A stretch of DNA of 64,000 nt from Stigmatella ashevillena (GTDB lineage: Bacteria > Myxococcota > Myxococcia > Myxococcales > Myxococcaceae), in assembly GCF_028368975.1 (NCBI RefSeq), contig NZ_JAQNDM010000002.1, positions 8,860,425 to 8,924,424 of the forward strand, given 5' to 3'. Positions 32,371-42,051 of this stretch are shown piece by piece. Positions within the stretch are counted from its first letter, which is position 1. Every line of letters starts with the position of its first letter. A model generated the notes under the pieces. It was not told where the DNA came from and searched no databases. It worked only from the letters and a program-made list of their open reading frames with translations. The translations under genes and the position numbers were made by a program.

Positions 32371-32788
32371 ACGGCAGCTCCCCCGCGAAGGGGCCCTCGA
32401 GCTGACGCTCCAGCAGCCACACGCCCCCCTGGTAGATGAACTCCGAGGTGGTGGTGGCCGTCTGCTCGGAGACCGAGGGAAGCCGCATCCACTGAATGCG
32501 GCCGGTCACCGTGGCCCGCATGCCATCTGGCGTCATCCCCACCTCGAGAATCTCGTAGTCGGTGATGGAGAGATCCCTCTCGTCCTGCATGTCGCGCCGG
32601 GCTTGCAGGAACGCCTCCCGGCGCTCGGGGATCAGATGCCGGGAAACCCCCCGGAAGTCCTTCCAGCGCAGGCGCTTGTAGAAGTCCTCCACCACCGGGC
32701 GCAGCCCCTCCAAGCCGCTGCTCTTCGCGGTGTGGGCACAGGCCCCACAGAGGAGGGCCAGCAGCAGAAGGGAGACGGGCAGGCGCAT
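32369..32788 (-). CDS. Small lipoprotein, unknown function
   Basis: 139 residues from ATG 32788; a GTG 21 bp upstream is in frame. A short signal (RLPVSLLLLALLCGAC) suggests lipidation at Cys17, although Cys at -3 is unusual for a lipobox. The rest is an alpha+beta domain (VVEDFYKRLRWKDFRG, then TVTGRIQWMRLPSVSE) resembling NTF2/SnoaL-like small folds, without catalytic residues that can be named. Divergent from the large TPR gene with 95 bp between starts; its 3' end meets the small-RNA terminator. Confidence 0.75.
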   Translation of the reverse strand: MRLPVSLLLLALLCGACAHTAKSSGLEGLRPVVEDFYKRLRWKDFRGVSRHLIPERREAFLQARRDMQDERDLSITDYEILEVGMTPDGMRATVTGRIQWMRLPSVSEQTATTTSEFIYQGGVWLLERQLEGPFAGELP

Positions 32789-32883
32789 GATGGTGGGTGA
32801 CGGTAACACCTGGAAGTGGACCTACAAGAAGATCCCAGTGCTATCGTCTCGGCTCCGCGTGCGCACCGGGGTTTCAAACGTCC

Positions 32884-35800
32884 ATGGCCAAGTCGATGGT
32901 GGAGCGGTACGAGCAGCTCCTGCTGCAAGACCCCAGTTCCTCGGTCTTCGTCGAGCTCGCCAAGGTTCTTCTCGAGAAGGGTGACATCTCACGCGCCATC
33001 TCGACGTGTGAGCAGGGGGTGGTCCATCACCCGCACTCCATCATCGGACGTGTCCTGTGGGGCAAGGCCCTGCTGCAACAGGGTCGGCCCGCTCAGGCGA
33101 TGGAGCAGTTTGATCAAGCGGTCGCGATCGACAAGGAGAACCCCCACGCCTACAACCTCATCGGTGAGGTGCTGGTGCAACGGGGGCTGTACCGCTCGGC
33201 ACTGCCCATCCTGCGCAAGGCCGTCGCGCTTCAACCCAACGATGCGCGCGTCCGCGTGTGGCTGGAGCAGACCCAACAGTCGTTGACGGGAGGCCCGCCG
33301 CCAGTGGTCGCGGATCTGCCGGGGCTCACCGCCAATGCGCTCACGGCGCAAGCGCTGAGTGACGAGCCCGCCGCCCCCGCCGAGCCTGCCGCGGCTCCCG
33401 CGTTGCAGGATCTGCAGGAAGAAGAGAGGCCCGAAGTGACGGGGGTGATGCGGCTGCCGGTCATCTCCCTCGTGGATGAGAAGGACCTGGATGCGATTCC
33501 GCCTCCACCGCCCGAGACCGATGCGTTCAGCGCCCCGGCCAGCGCGCGTCCCACCTCCTCGCCACCGTCGAGGAAGGTGGAGGTCGTGATGTTTCCTCCC
33601 AAGCGTCCCTCGGGAACGCTGGCCTCTGTGGCGGCGCCCCCTCCGCCCCCAGCTGGATTTGGCGGGGAGGCGCAAGAGGAGGAGCAGGAAGAGGATGACC
33701 TGGAGGACACCCCGCCGTATTCGGAAAGGGTTCCTTCCGAGTTCGATCCGGCGCAGTCACAGGAAGACTTTCCGCCCGGCGAGGAGTCCTCCCCAGAGGA
33801 GGAGGAGGCGGCGGCGCCCCTCGCCGCCTCTCCAGCACAGCGGTCTTCCGGGGACAGCGAGCCAGCGCCGTCCCCGTCTTCGGGCGGAGGAGGACTGCTC
33901 GGGGACTTGCCTCCTCCGGAAGAGCTGGCCGCGGTGCCCGCAGCGGCACGCATCTCCGAGTCGGCCCGGAGCACATCGCCGTCGAGGAAGCGTGCCACGG
34001 CCCCCAAGCGCGCGCTTCTGGAGGACATTCCGGATGCTGCGGAGCCCCGGGCCGCCGCGGCCCCACGCGCGGCGCGCGCCTCCGACGTGGATGCAGCGGC
34101 CAGCGCCGCGGCCTACGAGAAGGAACTGCGCGAGAAGCTCGCCAAGACGGCCACGGATTCCTCTTTCCTCTCGCGCCACGGGGTGAAGCTCATCGCGGGC
34201 GGCGTCTGCCTGGTGGTGCTGACCGTGTTCGCATGGGTGTACATCTCCCATCGCGCGGAGCAGGGGGGCAGGACGCTCGCGGAGGTGCTGGCGCGCACCG
34301 AGCGGGTCATCGCCCTCGACACGAGCACTTCCTTGGAGGAGGCGCTCACGCTGCTCGACCGTGCGCGCGAGATGGACGACAGCAACAGCAAGGTCTGGGC
34401 GCTGACGGCCTATACACATGCGCTCCTCTTCGCGGACCACGGCGCGGTGGCCGATGATCGGCAGCAGGCGCTCGCGGCGCTGGAGCATCCGGGGGTGCGC
34501 GCCGAGCACCAGGGGCTCAGCCTGGCCACGGATGTGTTGGTGGCCGATGAGAAGGGACGCGAGGCCACCCGCCGCGCGTTGCTCAACTCCAGCGTGCAGG
34601 GCTCCGTCGAGCTGGATGCGCTGGCGGGCAGCCTGCTCCTGGAGATGAAGCAGCCCGAGAAGGCCGTGGCGCGCTTCCAACTGGTCTCCGAAAGCGTCCG
34701 CGCGCTGGTGGCGCTGGGCCGCTACTACCAGGAGTTCGACGACATTCCGAAAGCCCTCAACATGTACGCGAATGCCCGGAAGCTCTCTCCGGAGCACCCC
34801 CAGGCACGCATCGGCATGGCGGAGAGCCAGCTGGTGCTTGACCAGGACCTGGGCCTGGCACTGGCGGACATGGAGGCGCTCGGCAAGAGCAAGGATCTGG
34901 TGGACCCCCTGCGCTCGCGGCAGCAGCTCATCCAGGGCCGGCTGCTGACGGAGCTGGGGCGGTACGACGAGGCGCTGGCCTTGTTGGCCAATGGGACGAA
35001 GGGTCCGCTCGCCTTCGAGTTCTACCTCGCCTCCGGGGACGCGGGCCGCGCGGCGGGGAAGCTCGAGGAGGCCCAGCAGTCGTATGAGGCCGCCCTCAAG
35101 CTCCAGCCCCGGAGCGAGGATGCCCGGGAGGGGCTGGGGCGCACGTTGCTGGACCGGGACCGCGTCAAAGAGGTGCTCGCGCGGTTGGATGGCGAGGGCC
35201 GCAAGGTGGCGCTGGTGCGCGCGGCGGCCCACGTCCGGCAGGAGGACTGGAAGCGCGCCCGCGCGGAGTTGGAGAAGACGCGGGTGAACAACCGCTACCC
35301 CCTCGAGGCCGTCGGCTATCTGGCCTTGGCGGACACCATGGAGGGCAACGGAGACCAGGCGCGCGAGATCCTGGAGAAGGCCGTCAACGGCGTGAAGAAA
35401 CCCCGGACGGATCTCCGGGTGGCGCTCGGGCGGGTGTACTGGCGCCAGCGCTCGCTGGACAAGGCACAGGCCCAGTTCGAGGAGGCCATGAAGGATCCGC
35501 GCGACTACGAGGCCTCCTGCTCCGAGGGGCGGCTGCTGCTGGCCCGCGGACTGCCGGACATGGCCCTCAAGCCCCTCACGCAGGCGGTGGAGCGCAATGG
35601 CTTCCATGGCGAAGCCCGGGATGCGCTCGGCCGGGCCCTGCTCGCGCTGGGCCGCACGGACGAGGGCTTCAAGCAATTCGAGCGGTGGCGCAATGACAAC
35701 CCGGACAGCGCCAAGGCGCAGAAGGGGTTCTCCCTGGCGCTCTTCCACACGGGGAAGTTCCCAGAGGCGGTGGAGTCCTCCAGCCGCGCGGTGAAGCTCG

Positions 35801-36489
35801 ATGCCAATGACGCCGAGGCGCACCGCCTTCGGGCCGTCAGCCTCTTTGCCACCGGTGATGGCAAGGGCGCCTTCACCGCCCTGTCACGCGCCAACAGCCT
35901 GGATCCGCGGGACCCCGAGACTTTCTGCGAGATTGGCCATGCCTTCCTTCGCCAGGGAGACGCGGAGAACGCGGCGGCGGCCTTCGGCGCGGCGCGGCGC
36001 GAGGGGCCCGATGTGACGTGTGGCCAGGTGGGCGAGCACTACGTCCAGCCGTCTGAAGGCGGGCGCGCGGCGGCCAAGGCGCTGCAGGGCATCTTCGACC
36101 GGGCCAATGCCGTTTGGGACAAGGCCTTCGCGCAGACGGCCCTCGCCCGGGTGCTGCTGAGCGCGGGAGATGTGAAGGGCGCTCACACGGCCGCGGCGGA
36201 GGCCGTGAAGCTGGCCCCGTTCAGCGGGCGCGCCCAGCTGGCCCTGGGGCTCGTGGCCTTGCGCCAGCGGCAGGAAGAGCCCGCCCGGACGGCGCTCACC
36301 AAGGCCGTGGAACTGGATCCGGCCAATGGCATGGCGCGCCTGGCCTTGGCGGATCTGCTCGTGCGCAAGTCCGAGGACCTGCCGCAAGCCATCAAGGAGT
36401 ATGAGTCGTTCCTCAAGCTGGCGGGTGGAACGGACGAGGCGAAGCGGGTGAAGAAGGCCCTGCCTCCCCTCAAGAAACGAGCCAAGTAG
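32884..36489 (+). CDS. Very large TPR protein with cytoplasmic and periplasmic repeat arrays
   Basis: 1201 residues from ATG 32884 (MAKSMVERYEQLLLQDPSS). Residues 1-130 are TPR repeats in the cytoplasm, about 130-420 an acidic/Pro-rich disordered linker with Glu-rich runs, about 436-456 one TM helix (KLIAGGVCLVVLTVFAWVYI), and 480-1200 a long TPR array in the periplasm, for instance ALNMYANARKLSPEHPQA. The layout resembles the zinc-ribbon TPR protein at 22.8-26.9 kb, but without the zinc ribbon. Probably an envelope-spanning scaffold. Its stop is 1 bp before the next start. Confidence 0.88.
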   Translation: MAKSMVERYEQLLLQDPSSSVFVELAKVLLEKGDISRAISTCEQGVVHHPHSIIGRVLWGKALLQQGRPAQAMEQFDQAVAIDKENPHAYNLIGEVLVQRGLYRSALPILRKAVALQPNDARVRVWLEQTQQSLTGGPPPVVADLPGLTANALTAQALSDEPAAPAEPAAAPALQDLQEEERPEVTGVMRLPVISLVDEKDLDAIPPPPPETDAFSAPASARPTSSPPSRKVEVVMFPPKRPSGTLASVAAPPPPPAGFGGEAQEEEQEEDDLEDTPPYSERVPSEFDPAQSQEDFPPGEESSPEEEEAAAPLAASPAQRSSGDSEPAPSPSSGGGGLLGDLPPPEELAAVPAAARISESARSTSPSRKRATAPKRALLEDIPDAAEPRAAAAPRAARASDVDAAASAAAYEKELREKLAKTATDSSFLSRHGVKLIAGGVCLVVLTVFAWVYISHRAEQGGRTLAEVLARTERVIALDTSTSLEEALTLLDRAREMDDSNSKVWALTAYTHALLFADHGAVADDRQQALAALEHPGVRAEHQGLSLATDVLVADEKGREATRRALLNSSVQGSVELDALAGSLLLEMKQPEKAVARFQLVSESVRALVALGRYYQEFDDIPKALNMYANARKLSPEHPQARIGMAESQLVLDQDLGLALADMEALGKSKDLVDPLRSRQQLIQGRLLTELGRYDEALALLANGTKGPLAFEFYLASGDAGRAAGKLEEAQQSYEAALKLQPRSEDAREGLGRTLLDRDRVKEVLARLDGEGRKVALVRAAAHVRQEDWKRARAELEKTRVNNRYPLEAVGYLALADTMEGNGDQAREILEKAVNGVKKPRTDLRVALGRVYWRQRSLDKAQAQFEEAMKDPRDYEASCSEGRLLLARGLPDMALKPLTQAVERNGFHGEARDALGRALLALGRTDEGFKQFERWRNDNPDSAKAQKGFSLALFHTGKFPEAVESSSRAVKLDANDAEAHRLRAVSLFATGDGKGAFTALSRANSLDPRDPETFCEIGHAFLRQGDAENAAAAFGAARREGPDVTCGQVGEHYVQPSEGGRAAAKALQGIFDRANAVWDKAFAQTALARVLLSAGDVKGAHTAAAEAVKLAPFSGRAQLALGLVALRQRQEEPARTALTKAVELDPANGMARLALADLLVRKSEDLPQAIKEYESFLKLAGGTDEAKRVKKALPPLKKRAK

Positions 36490-36490
36490 C

Positions 36491-36880
36491 GTGGACAGTT
36501 CCCCTCAAAGACAACCACCCTATCCACTGCTGCGCATCATGGGGGGCAACGCCTTTCTGCTCTCCATCATCTATCTGGTGGTCGGCATTGGCGTGGAAGT
36601 GGCGCGGCGCTTCTATCCCACGCGCTTCGTTCATCAGCTCTCCCTGTCCCTGGACTCGTTGCCGGCCCGGGCGCTGGAGTTCGTGGGAGCGCTGGAGCCG
36701 CTTCGGGCTGCCTACCTCGATGGGCGTGTCTCGGATGCCCAGGTGCGCCTGCTCTTCGGAAGCACCACCATTGTGGTCATCTTCATCCTGGCGTTCGTGG
36801 TGGGCATTCTCGTGGGCGGCCTGCGCAGCTACGTCGAGCGGCGGGCCATCCGGAAGGCCAGCGATCGCGGGCACGGGTAG
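36491..36880 (+). CDS. Small two-TM membrane protein
   Basis: 129 residues from a GTG one base after the stop of the TPR gene, so coupled to it. Two hydrophobic helices (about 17-38: NAFLLSIIYLVVGIGVEV; and about 91-112: TTIVVIFILAFVVGILVGG) flank an amphipathic helical loop (about 45-85), and the C-terminus is basic. No family recognised; the pairing suggests a membrane partner of the TPR protein. Confidence 0.75.
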   Translation: MDSSPQRQPPYPLLRIMGGNAFLLSIIYLVVGIGVEVARRFYPTRFVHQLSLSLDSLPARALEFVGALEPLRAAYLDGRVSDAQVRLLFGSTTIVVIFILAFVVGILVGGLRSYVERRAIRKASDRGHG

Positions 36881-36892
36881 CTCGGTTACGGC

Positions 36893-38932
36893 TCACTCCC
36901 GGCGCCGGCGTCCCCGGGGGGCCTCGGCCATGGCCACGGGCTCATGTCCGGCCGCGCGGGCCATCAAGCAGATCTCCACCACCTTGGCGCCAAAGCGCTC
37001 CCAGCGGCTCTCGCCCGTGCCCTTCACCGAGAGAAAGGTGCTCCGGTCCGTGGGCAGGGCCGCCGCCAGCCCCAGGAGCGTCGAGTCGTTGAAGATGATG
37101 AAGGACGGTATCTCCAAATCCTTGGCCAGCGCCTTGCGCCAGCGCCGGAGCTCCGTGGCGGCCAGCTCGCTGTAGTTCTCGGGCCTCCCGGTGGCGGCGG
37201 ACGGCCGGGCCAGGGGCGCCAGCCGGGGCATCCGGGCACTCGTGCACACATCGCAGTGGCCGCAGCTCGCCTCCAAGTCTGCCTGCCCGAAATAGCCCAG
37301 GATGAAGGCCCGCCGGCACCGCTTCGTGTACGCGTAGTCCGTCATCCGCTTGAGCAGCAGCAGGGAGCGCCGTTCCTGCTCGCGCATCCGGCTCAAGTCC
37401 ACGCCCAGCTCCTGGAAGGACACCTGCTCCAGGGCACGGATGGTGCGCCCGGAGAAGGGGCGCCGCACCGTCACCACGCCTGCCTTCTCCAGCAACCCCA
37501 GGGCGTGCCGCACCGCCTCCAGGGCCAGCCCGGTGCGCCGGGAGAGCACGGACAGCTCCGTCGTCACGGAGCGCCCGGGGGGGAACGTGGCCAGCAGCGA
37601 TTGGAGCAACTGCTGGGCATCCGGCGCATGCGGGTGGGCGGTGGCGGCCTTGTCCGTGAGCGTCAGGCCATACTCGCCCTCTCCGCGGCTCCCGCGCTCC
37701 ACCTTGCCCTCGCGCTCGAAGATGCGCAGCGCCGCGGAGACCTCGAACTCGCTGGCCCCCACCATGCCCGCGAGCACCCCCACGCCCTTGTCGAACTCGG
37801 GCACCTGGCGCAGGACGTTCCAGATGTCCCCCAGCACCACATCCGACGGGTGATTGCCCTCGATGAGTCGCTCCTGGGTGTAGACGTCCGCGTGGTTGAA
37901 GAGCAGCACCGCCGTGGCGGGCTGGCCATCCCGGCCCGCGCGCCCCACCTCCTGGTAATACGCCTCCACCGCCCGGGGGATGTTGGCGTGCGCCACGAAG
38001 CGGATGTCCGGTTTGTCGATGCCCATGCCGAAGGCATTGGTGGCCACCGCCACCGCCTCCTTGGCCGACATGAAGTCCTCCTGCGCCTGCCGCCGCGCCT
38101 CGTCCTCCATGCCCGCGTGGTACAGGAAGGCGTTTACGCCCCGGCCGATCAGCGCGGCGTGCATGCCCTCGGAGGCCTTGCGCGTGGCGCAATAGATGAT
38201 GCCACTGCCGCCCTGGGCGGCCAGCTGGGCGCACCCCTGCCGCTTCTCCTCGTCCCCGCTGACGTTCATCACCTCCAGGAAGAGGTTGGGCCGGTCGAAG
38301 CCCTGGGCGAACACCTGCGGATCCTTCATCAGCAGCACGCGGATGATGTCGTCGCGCACCTCGGGGGTGGCCGTGGCGGTGAGGGCCATGGTCCTCGGGG
38401 GACGCAGGCGCTTGCGGATCTGCCCGAGCTGCGCGTAGTCCGGCCGGAAGTCGTGGCCCCACTGGGAGATGCAGTGCGCCTCGTCCACGGCCAGCAGATC
38501 AATGCCCACCTCGCCCAGCGTCTCCAGGAAGCTCGTGCTGCGCAGACGCTCGGGGGCCACATAAAGGAGGCGGTATTCCCGGGCGCGCAGCCGCCGCATC
38601 CGCTCGGCCCGCTCCAGGTCCGACAGGGAGGAGTTGATGAAGGTGGCGGGGATGCTCTTCGCGGTGAGCTGCTCCACCTGGTCCTTCATCAGCGCGATAA
38701 GCGGGGAGACCACGAGCGTCAGTCCAGGCAGCAGCAGGGCGGGCAGCTGGTAGCACAGGCTCTTGCCTGCCCCCGTGGGCATCACCACCACGGTGTTGCG
38801 CTTGCTGAGCACCGAGCTGATGACCTCGGCCTGCCCCGGCCGGAACTCGGACAGGCCGAAGTGACGGACCAGTCCTTCCTGGGCTTCCACGAAATGGGGC
38901 AGATCCTCCGGCAGCATCCGCCGCATATTCAC
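36893..38932 (-). CDS. recQ: RecQ-family ATP-dependent DNA helicase
   Basis: 679 residues. SF2 motifs: motif I MPTGAGKSLCYQLPALLL, motif II DEAHCISQWGHDFRPDY with the aromatic-rich loop typical of RecQ, motif VI QEVGRAGRDGQPA. The RQC zinc site (cysteines about residues 535-565), winged helix, and an HRDC domain (about 595-660: RKALAKDLEIPSFIIFNDST) follow. The start GTG overlaps the stop of the DUF3006 gene, an ATG lies two codons in. RecQ unwinds recombination intermediates; it ends an operon with radC. Confidence 0.96.
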   Translation of the reverse strand: MNMRRMLPEDLPHFVEAQEGLVRHFGLSEFRPGQAEVISSVLSKRNTVVVMPTGAGKSLCYQLPALLLPGLTLVVSPLIALMKDQVEQLTAKSIPATFINSSLSDLERAERMRRLRAREYRLLYVAPERLRSTSFLETLGEVGIDLLAVDEAHCISQWGHDFRPDYAQLGQIRKRLRPPRTMALTATATPEVRDDIIRVLLMKDPQVFAQGFDRPNLFLEVMNVSGDEEKRQGCAQLAAQGGSGIIYCATRKASEGMHAALIGRGVNAFLYHAGMEDEARRQAQEDFMSAKEAVAVATNAFGMGIDKPDIRFVAHANIPRAVEAYYQEVGRAGRDGQPATAVLLFNHADVYTQERLIEGNHPSDVVLGDIWNVLRQVPEFDKGVGVLAGMVGASEFEVSAALRIFEREGKVERGSRGEGEYGLTLTDKAATAHPHAPDAQQLLQSLLATFPPGRSVTTELSVLSRRTGLALEAVRHALGLLEKAGVVTVRRPFSGRTIRALEQVSFQELGVDLSRMREQERRSLLLLKRMTDYAYTKRCRRAFILGYFGQADLEASCGHCDVCTSARMPRLAPLARPSAATGRPENYSELAATELRRWRKALAKDLEIPSFIIFNDSTLLGLAAALPTDRSTFLSVKGTGESRWERFGAKVVEICLMARAAGHEPVAMAEAPRGRRRRE

Positions 38933-39252
38933 TGTTCCTTTCGCGTCGTCAACGGAGGAGCGGGACTACCTTCCAGGTCGAGTCCCCGAGGAGCAGGAAC
39001 AGCCCGGCGGGCCCGGATTTCGGCGACCTCTCGGGCCATGCGGGCCCTCAGCTCGGGGTCCAACCGGCCATCCACCACCACGTCGCCCTCCCGGGCCTCC
39101 CGGGGAAGGGCGGAGCGGTCCACGGTCCGGGCCTGCCCTGTGTCCAGCACCACCACCTGGGCGCGTGTGTCCTCCATCACCTCCACCTGCCAGGCCTGCC
39201 CGGTCTGACCGGCGCTGTGCCCTCCGTCTCCGCTTCCCACCATCGCCGTCAT
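38929..39252 (-). CDS. DUF3006-like small protein
   Basis: 107 residues from ATG 39252, which overlaps the radC stop (ATGA). Residues 25-75 resemble the DUF3006 pattern: a strand with EDTRAQVVVLDTGQ, then RSALPREAREGDVVVDGRLD and a basic C-terminal helix. DUF3006 proteins are small and of unknown role. Its end overlaps the recQ start, so the three genes are transcribed and perhaps translated together. Confidence 0.7.
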   Translation of the reverse strand: MTAMVGSGDGGHSAGQTGQAWQVEVMEDTRAQVVVLDTGQARTVDRSALPREAREGDVVVDGRLDPELRARMAREVAEIRARRAVPAPRGLDLEGSPAPPLTTRKEQ

Positions 39253-40019
39253 GAACCATGCCCTCCCGCTGCGCCCCATGTGCTCCTGCCCTCCGTACCC
39301 GGGAGCAGTCCTCGCTCCAGCAGGGACACGTACGTGCCGTCCCCCAGCACCAGGTGATCCAGGACCTTGATGCCCAGTAGCTGGCCCGCTTCGGCCAACT
39401 GCACCGTGAGGCTCACGTCCTGCGCCGAGGGCTCGGGATCTCCCGAAGGGTGGTTGTGCGCGAACACGAGGGCCGTGGCCCTCAGGCTCAGCGCGGCGGC
39501 GTACACCTCGCGCGGATCCACCGGGCACGTGTTCATCGTCCCCTCGGCCACCCGCACATCTCCCAGCAGCACGTTGCGCGGGTTGAAGCACAGGACATGG
39601 AAGACCTCTCGCCGCAACGCGCTCAGGGTGGGGGAGAGGTACGTGTGGATTTCTCTCGGCGTCCGCAGCCGCGGGCGCCGCTCCGTCGCCCGTTGGGCGC
39701 GGCGGCCCAGTTCCAGCGCCGCGAGCACCTGCGCGGTCCTCACGGGCCCCAGCCCGGGCCGCGTGCACAGCTGCAGCGGATCCATGTGGATCAACGCCTT
39801 GAGCCCACCGGGCCCAGAGACAAGCGCCTCGGCGAGGTGATGCGTGCGCACGCCTGGTCCCAGCAACACCGAGAGAAGCTCCGGATCGGTGAGGGCCGAG
39901 GCGCCCAGCTGGAAGAGGCGCCCCCGCACCTCGTCCAGCCCTGACAGCCGTGCCCTCACCGACCCTTCGCCCGCGGATGTCTCCACCCCCACCATCCTCA
40001 TCGCCGCCGCCCGTCCCAT
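39249..40019 (-). CDS. radC: RadC/JAB-type protein
   Basis: 256 residues from ATG 40019; ATG 40001 or 39995 are alternatives, and the open frame reaches 40226. UPF0758/RadC family: HhH-like N-terminus (GASALTDPELLSVLLGPG) and the JAMM metallo-site HNHPSGDPEPSAQD (HxH...D) typical of RadC. Although named for repair, the biochemical role of RadC is unresolved. First gene of the radC-DUF3006-recQ operon. Confidence 0.92.
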   Translation of the reverse strand: MGRAAAMRMVGVETSAGEGSVRARLSGLDEVRGRLFQLGASALTDPELLSVLLGPGVRTHHLAEALVSGPGGLKALIHMDPLQLCTRPGLGPVRTAQVLAALELGRRAQRATERRPRLRTPREIHTYLSPTLSALRREVFHVLCFNPRNVLLGDVRVAEGTMNTCPVDPREVYAAALSLRATALVFAHNHPSGDPEPSAQDVSLTVQLAEAGQLLGIKVLDHLVLGDGTYVSLLERGLLPGTEGRSTWGAAGGHGS

Positions 40020-40135
40020 CCCGCCCGCCTTCCGCGCCAGGAGGACAAAGCAACCCGTGTGCCGGGCCTCATCCCCTCGGGAGACTGGTGCGCCCCCATC
40101 CCGTTTCGCGGAAGACCGTCCGGTTTCGAGACGGT

Positions 40136-40999
40136 TCAACCCTGAGCGAGGCGTTCCGCGAGCTGTGGGAGCACTTCGCCTGCGCGGGCCTCCAGCACCA
40201 CGTTCGCCAGGGAGGCCCCGCGGCACTCCCCGATGTTGATGAGCGCGATGGGCATGTGGCGCTCGGCGGCCCGGGTCACGAAGCGGTAGCCGGAGAAGAT
40301 GGCCAGGGACGAGCCCACCACCAGCAACACGTCCGCCTCATCCAGGAGGGCGAACGCGGCCTCCACCGTGGGGCGAGGCACGTTGTCCCCGAAGAACACG
40401 ACGTCGGGCTTCAGGGGGCCGTCGCAGTGGAGACAGTCCGCGGTCTGGAACGAGTGGAGGGCTTCGGTGGACAGATCGGCGTCGCCATCGGGCCGGAACT
40501 CCACCACGTACTCCAGGAAACCTGGATTGAGCGCCAGCAGGCGCTCCTGCAAGGAGGCGCGGGCTTCTCGCGTGTGGCACGTCAGACACCGGACCTCGGC
40601 CAGCGCCCCATGCAACTCGATGACACGCGTGCTCCCGGCGGCATGGTGCAGGCGGTCCACATTCTGGGTGATGAGGCCCTGCACGTGCCCAGCCCGCTCC
40701 AGGGCGGCCAGGGCATGGTGGGCCGCATTGGGCTGGGCGGACGAGAATCGCGGCCAGCCGAGCAGGCTTCGAGCCCAGTACCGTGCCCGGACCTCGGCCC
40801 GATTGAGGAACTCCATGTGCTGGATGGGGTTTCGCGCCCGGGCGCGGGTTCCAGGGCCACGGTAGTCAGGAATTCCTGACTCGGTGCTGCACCCGGCGCC
40901 CGTGAGCACGACGGCCCGGCGGCCGCGCATCAGGCGGGCCAGGGCCTCCACATCGACAGGCGCAGAGGTGGGGGAGGGGGGCACAGGGAGGGCGGACAT
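40136..40999 (-). CDS. Sir2-family NAD-dependent protein deacylase
   Basis: 287 residues. Sirtuin motifs: NAD-binding VVLTGAGCSTESGIPDYRG, catalytic-base loop TQNVDRLHHAAG, a four-Cys zinc site (CLTCH and CLHC) and VVFFGDNVPR. The GAGCSTESGIPDYR and zinc spacing fit the class II (SIRT4-like) group. It would remove acyl groups from protein lysines using NAD+. It is read away from the kynurenine-type cluster and has no clear operon partner. Confidence 0.95.
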   Translation of the reverse strand: MSALPVPPSPTSAPVDVEALARLMRGRRAVVLTGAGCSTESGIPDYRGPGTRARARNPIQHMEFLNRAEVRARYWARSLLGWPRFSSAQPNAAHHALAALERAGHVQGLITQNVDRLHHAAGSTRVIELHGALAEVRCLTCHTREARASLQERLLALNPGFLEYVVEFRPDGDADLSTEALHSFQTADCLHCDGPLKPDVVFFGDNVPRPTVEAAFALLDEADVLLVVGSSLAIFSGYRFVTRAAERHMPIALINIGECRGASLANVVLEARAGEVLPQLAERLAQG

Positions 41000-41107
41000 G
41001 GTCGGAACCTAATAGCGCCCGGAGCCCTCTCCTGCAGGCGCGTCGGGAGCCCGCCGCATGCCGCCTCGGCGGGTTCCAGGGCAGCCAAGGAGGGGCTGCC
41101 CTATGGC

Positions 41108-41893
41108 TCAGCGCGTCACCGAGACCGAGACACTCCCCAGCCCCTCGACGGTGAGCCGGACCTCGTCGCCCGGTTGGAGCATGTGGGCGGCGGTGGCCGC
41201 GCCGGCAAGCACGATGCTCCCCGCGGGCAGTGCCTCCCCCCGCTCCGCGAGCAACTCACAGAGCTGCACGACGGACAGAAGGGGGTCTCCCGAGATGGCG
41301 CTGGAGAGCGCCGACTGCACGGCCGCGCCGTTCACTTCCATCGACATTCCGAGGTTCGCCAGCGCCAGCTCCCGGGGAGGCCGCTCGAGGGAGCCCAGCA
41401 CGAACATCGAGGACGAGGAGTTGTCCGCCACCACATCCGGCAAGGAGAAGTATTTGAAGTCGAGGTAGCGCGAATCGAGGATCTCCATGGCGGCGAACAC
41501 GCTTGAGCACGCATCGAGCGCCTCCTCCCGGGAGATGCGCCCGCGCAGCTCGCGCGAGGTGCGGAAGGCCACTTCGGGCTCGATTTTCGGATGGATGAAC
41601 CCCTGCAACCGGAAGACGCCGTTGGCAGGGACCTGCATGGCTTGGGTGAGCACCCCGTAGACGGGGGAGTCCAGGTTCATCTGCCGGCGCTTGGCTTCCG
41701 AGGTCAGTCCCATCTTGAGGCCGATGACGCGCTCTGCCCGCGTGGTGCGCAGGCGGATGCCCTCGGCCTGAATGGCATAAGCGTCCTTCAGCGTCAGCTC
41801 CGGGTGCGTCCGTGTGAGGGGGGGAATGGGCTGGGCGTCGAGCCGAGCCCGGTCCAGCACGAGGGCCAACTCCGGGTGATTCGTCATGGACAT
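41108..41893 (-). CDS. nbaG: 4-oxalocrotonate decarboxylase / 2-oxopent-4-enoate hydratase family
   Basis: 261 residues from ATG 41893 (MSMTNHPEL). FAH-type fold with metal-ligand motif HPKIEPEVAF and late GSIVLAGAATAAHMLQPGD. Members either decarboxylate 4-oxalocrotonate or hydrate 2-oxopent-4-enoate. Given the divergent neighbouring cluster that yields 4-oxalocrotonate from 2-aminomuconate, the decarboxylase is the better guess; DmpE/NbaH-type hydratases are close relatives. The symbol is given on that reasoning. Confidence 0.75.
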   Translation of the reverse strand: MSMTNHPELALVLDRARLDAQPIPPLTRTHPELTLKDAYAIQAEGIRLRTTRAERVIGLKMGLTSEAKRRQMNLDSPVYGVLTQAMQVPANGVFRLQGFIHPKIEPEVAFRTSRELRGRISREEALDACSSVFAAMEILDSRYLDFKYFSLPDVVADNSSSSMFVLGSLERPPRELALANLGMSMEVNGAAVQSALSSAISGDPLLSVVQLCELLAERGEALPAGSIVLAGAATAAHMLQPGDEVRLTVEGLGSVSVSVTR

Positions 41894-42051
41894 CGGTGCG
41901 CTCCCCACAGGCGAGGGCCTGGGAGCTTCGAGGCCGCCTGCCGAGGAGCGCAAGGGGCTTCTGCTCCCTATGTGAAACCCTGGTCGGGCGGCAGTGGGCC
42001 AGGGCTTGTCACCGTGCTATTCGGGCTTCAGCTTCACAGGAGGATTCCGGC

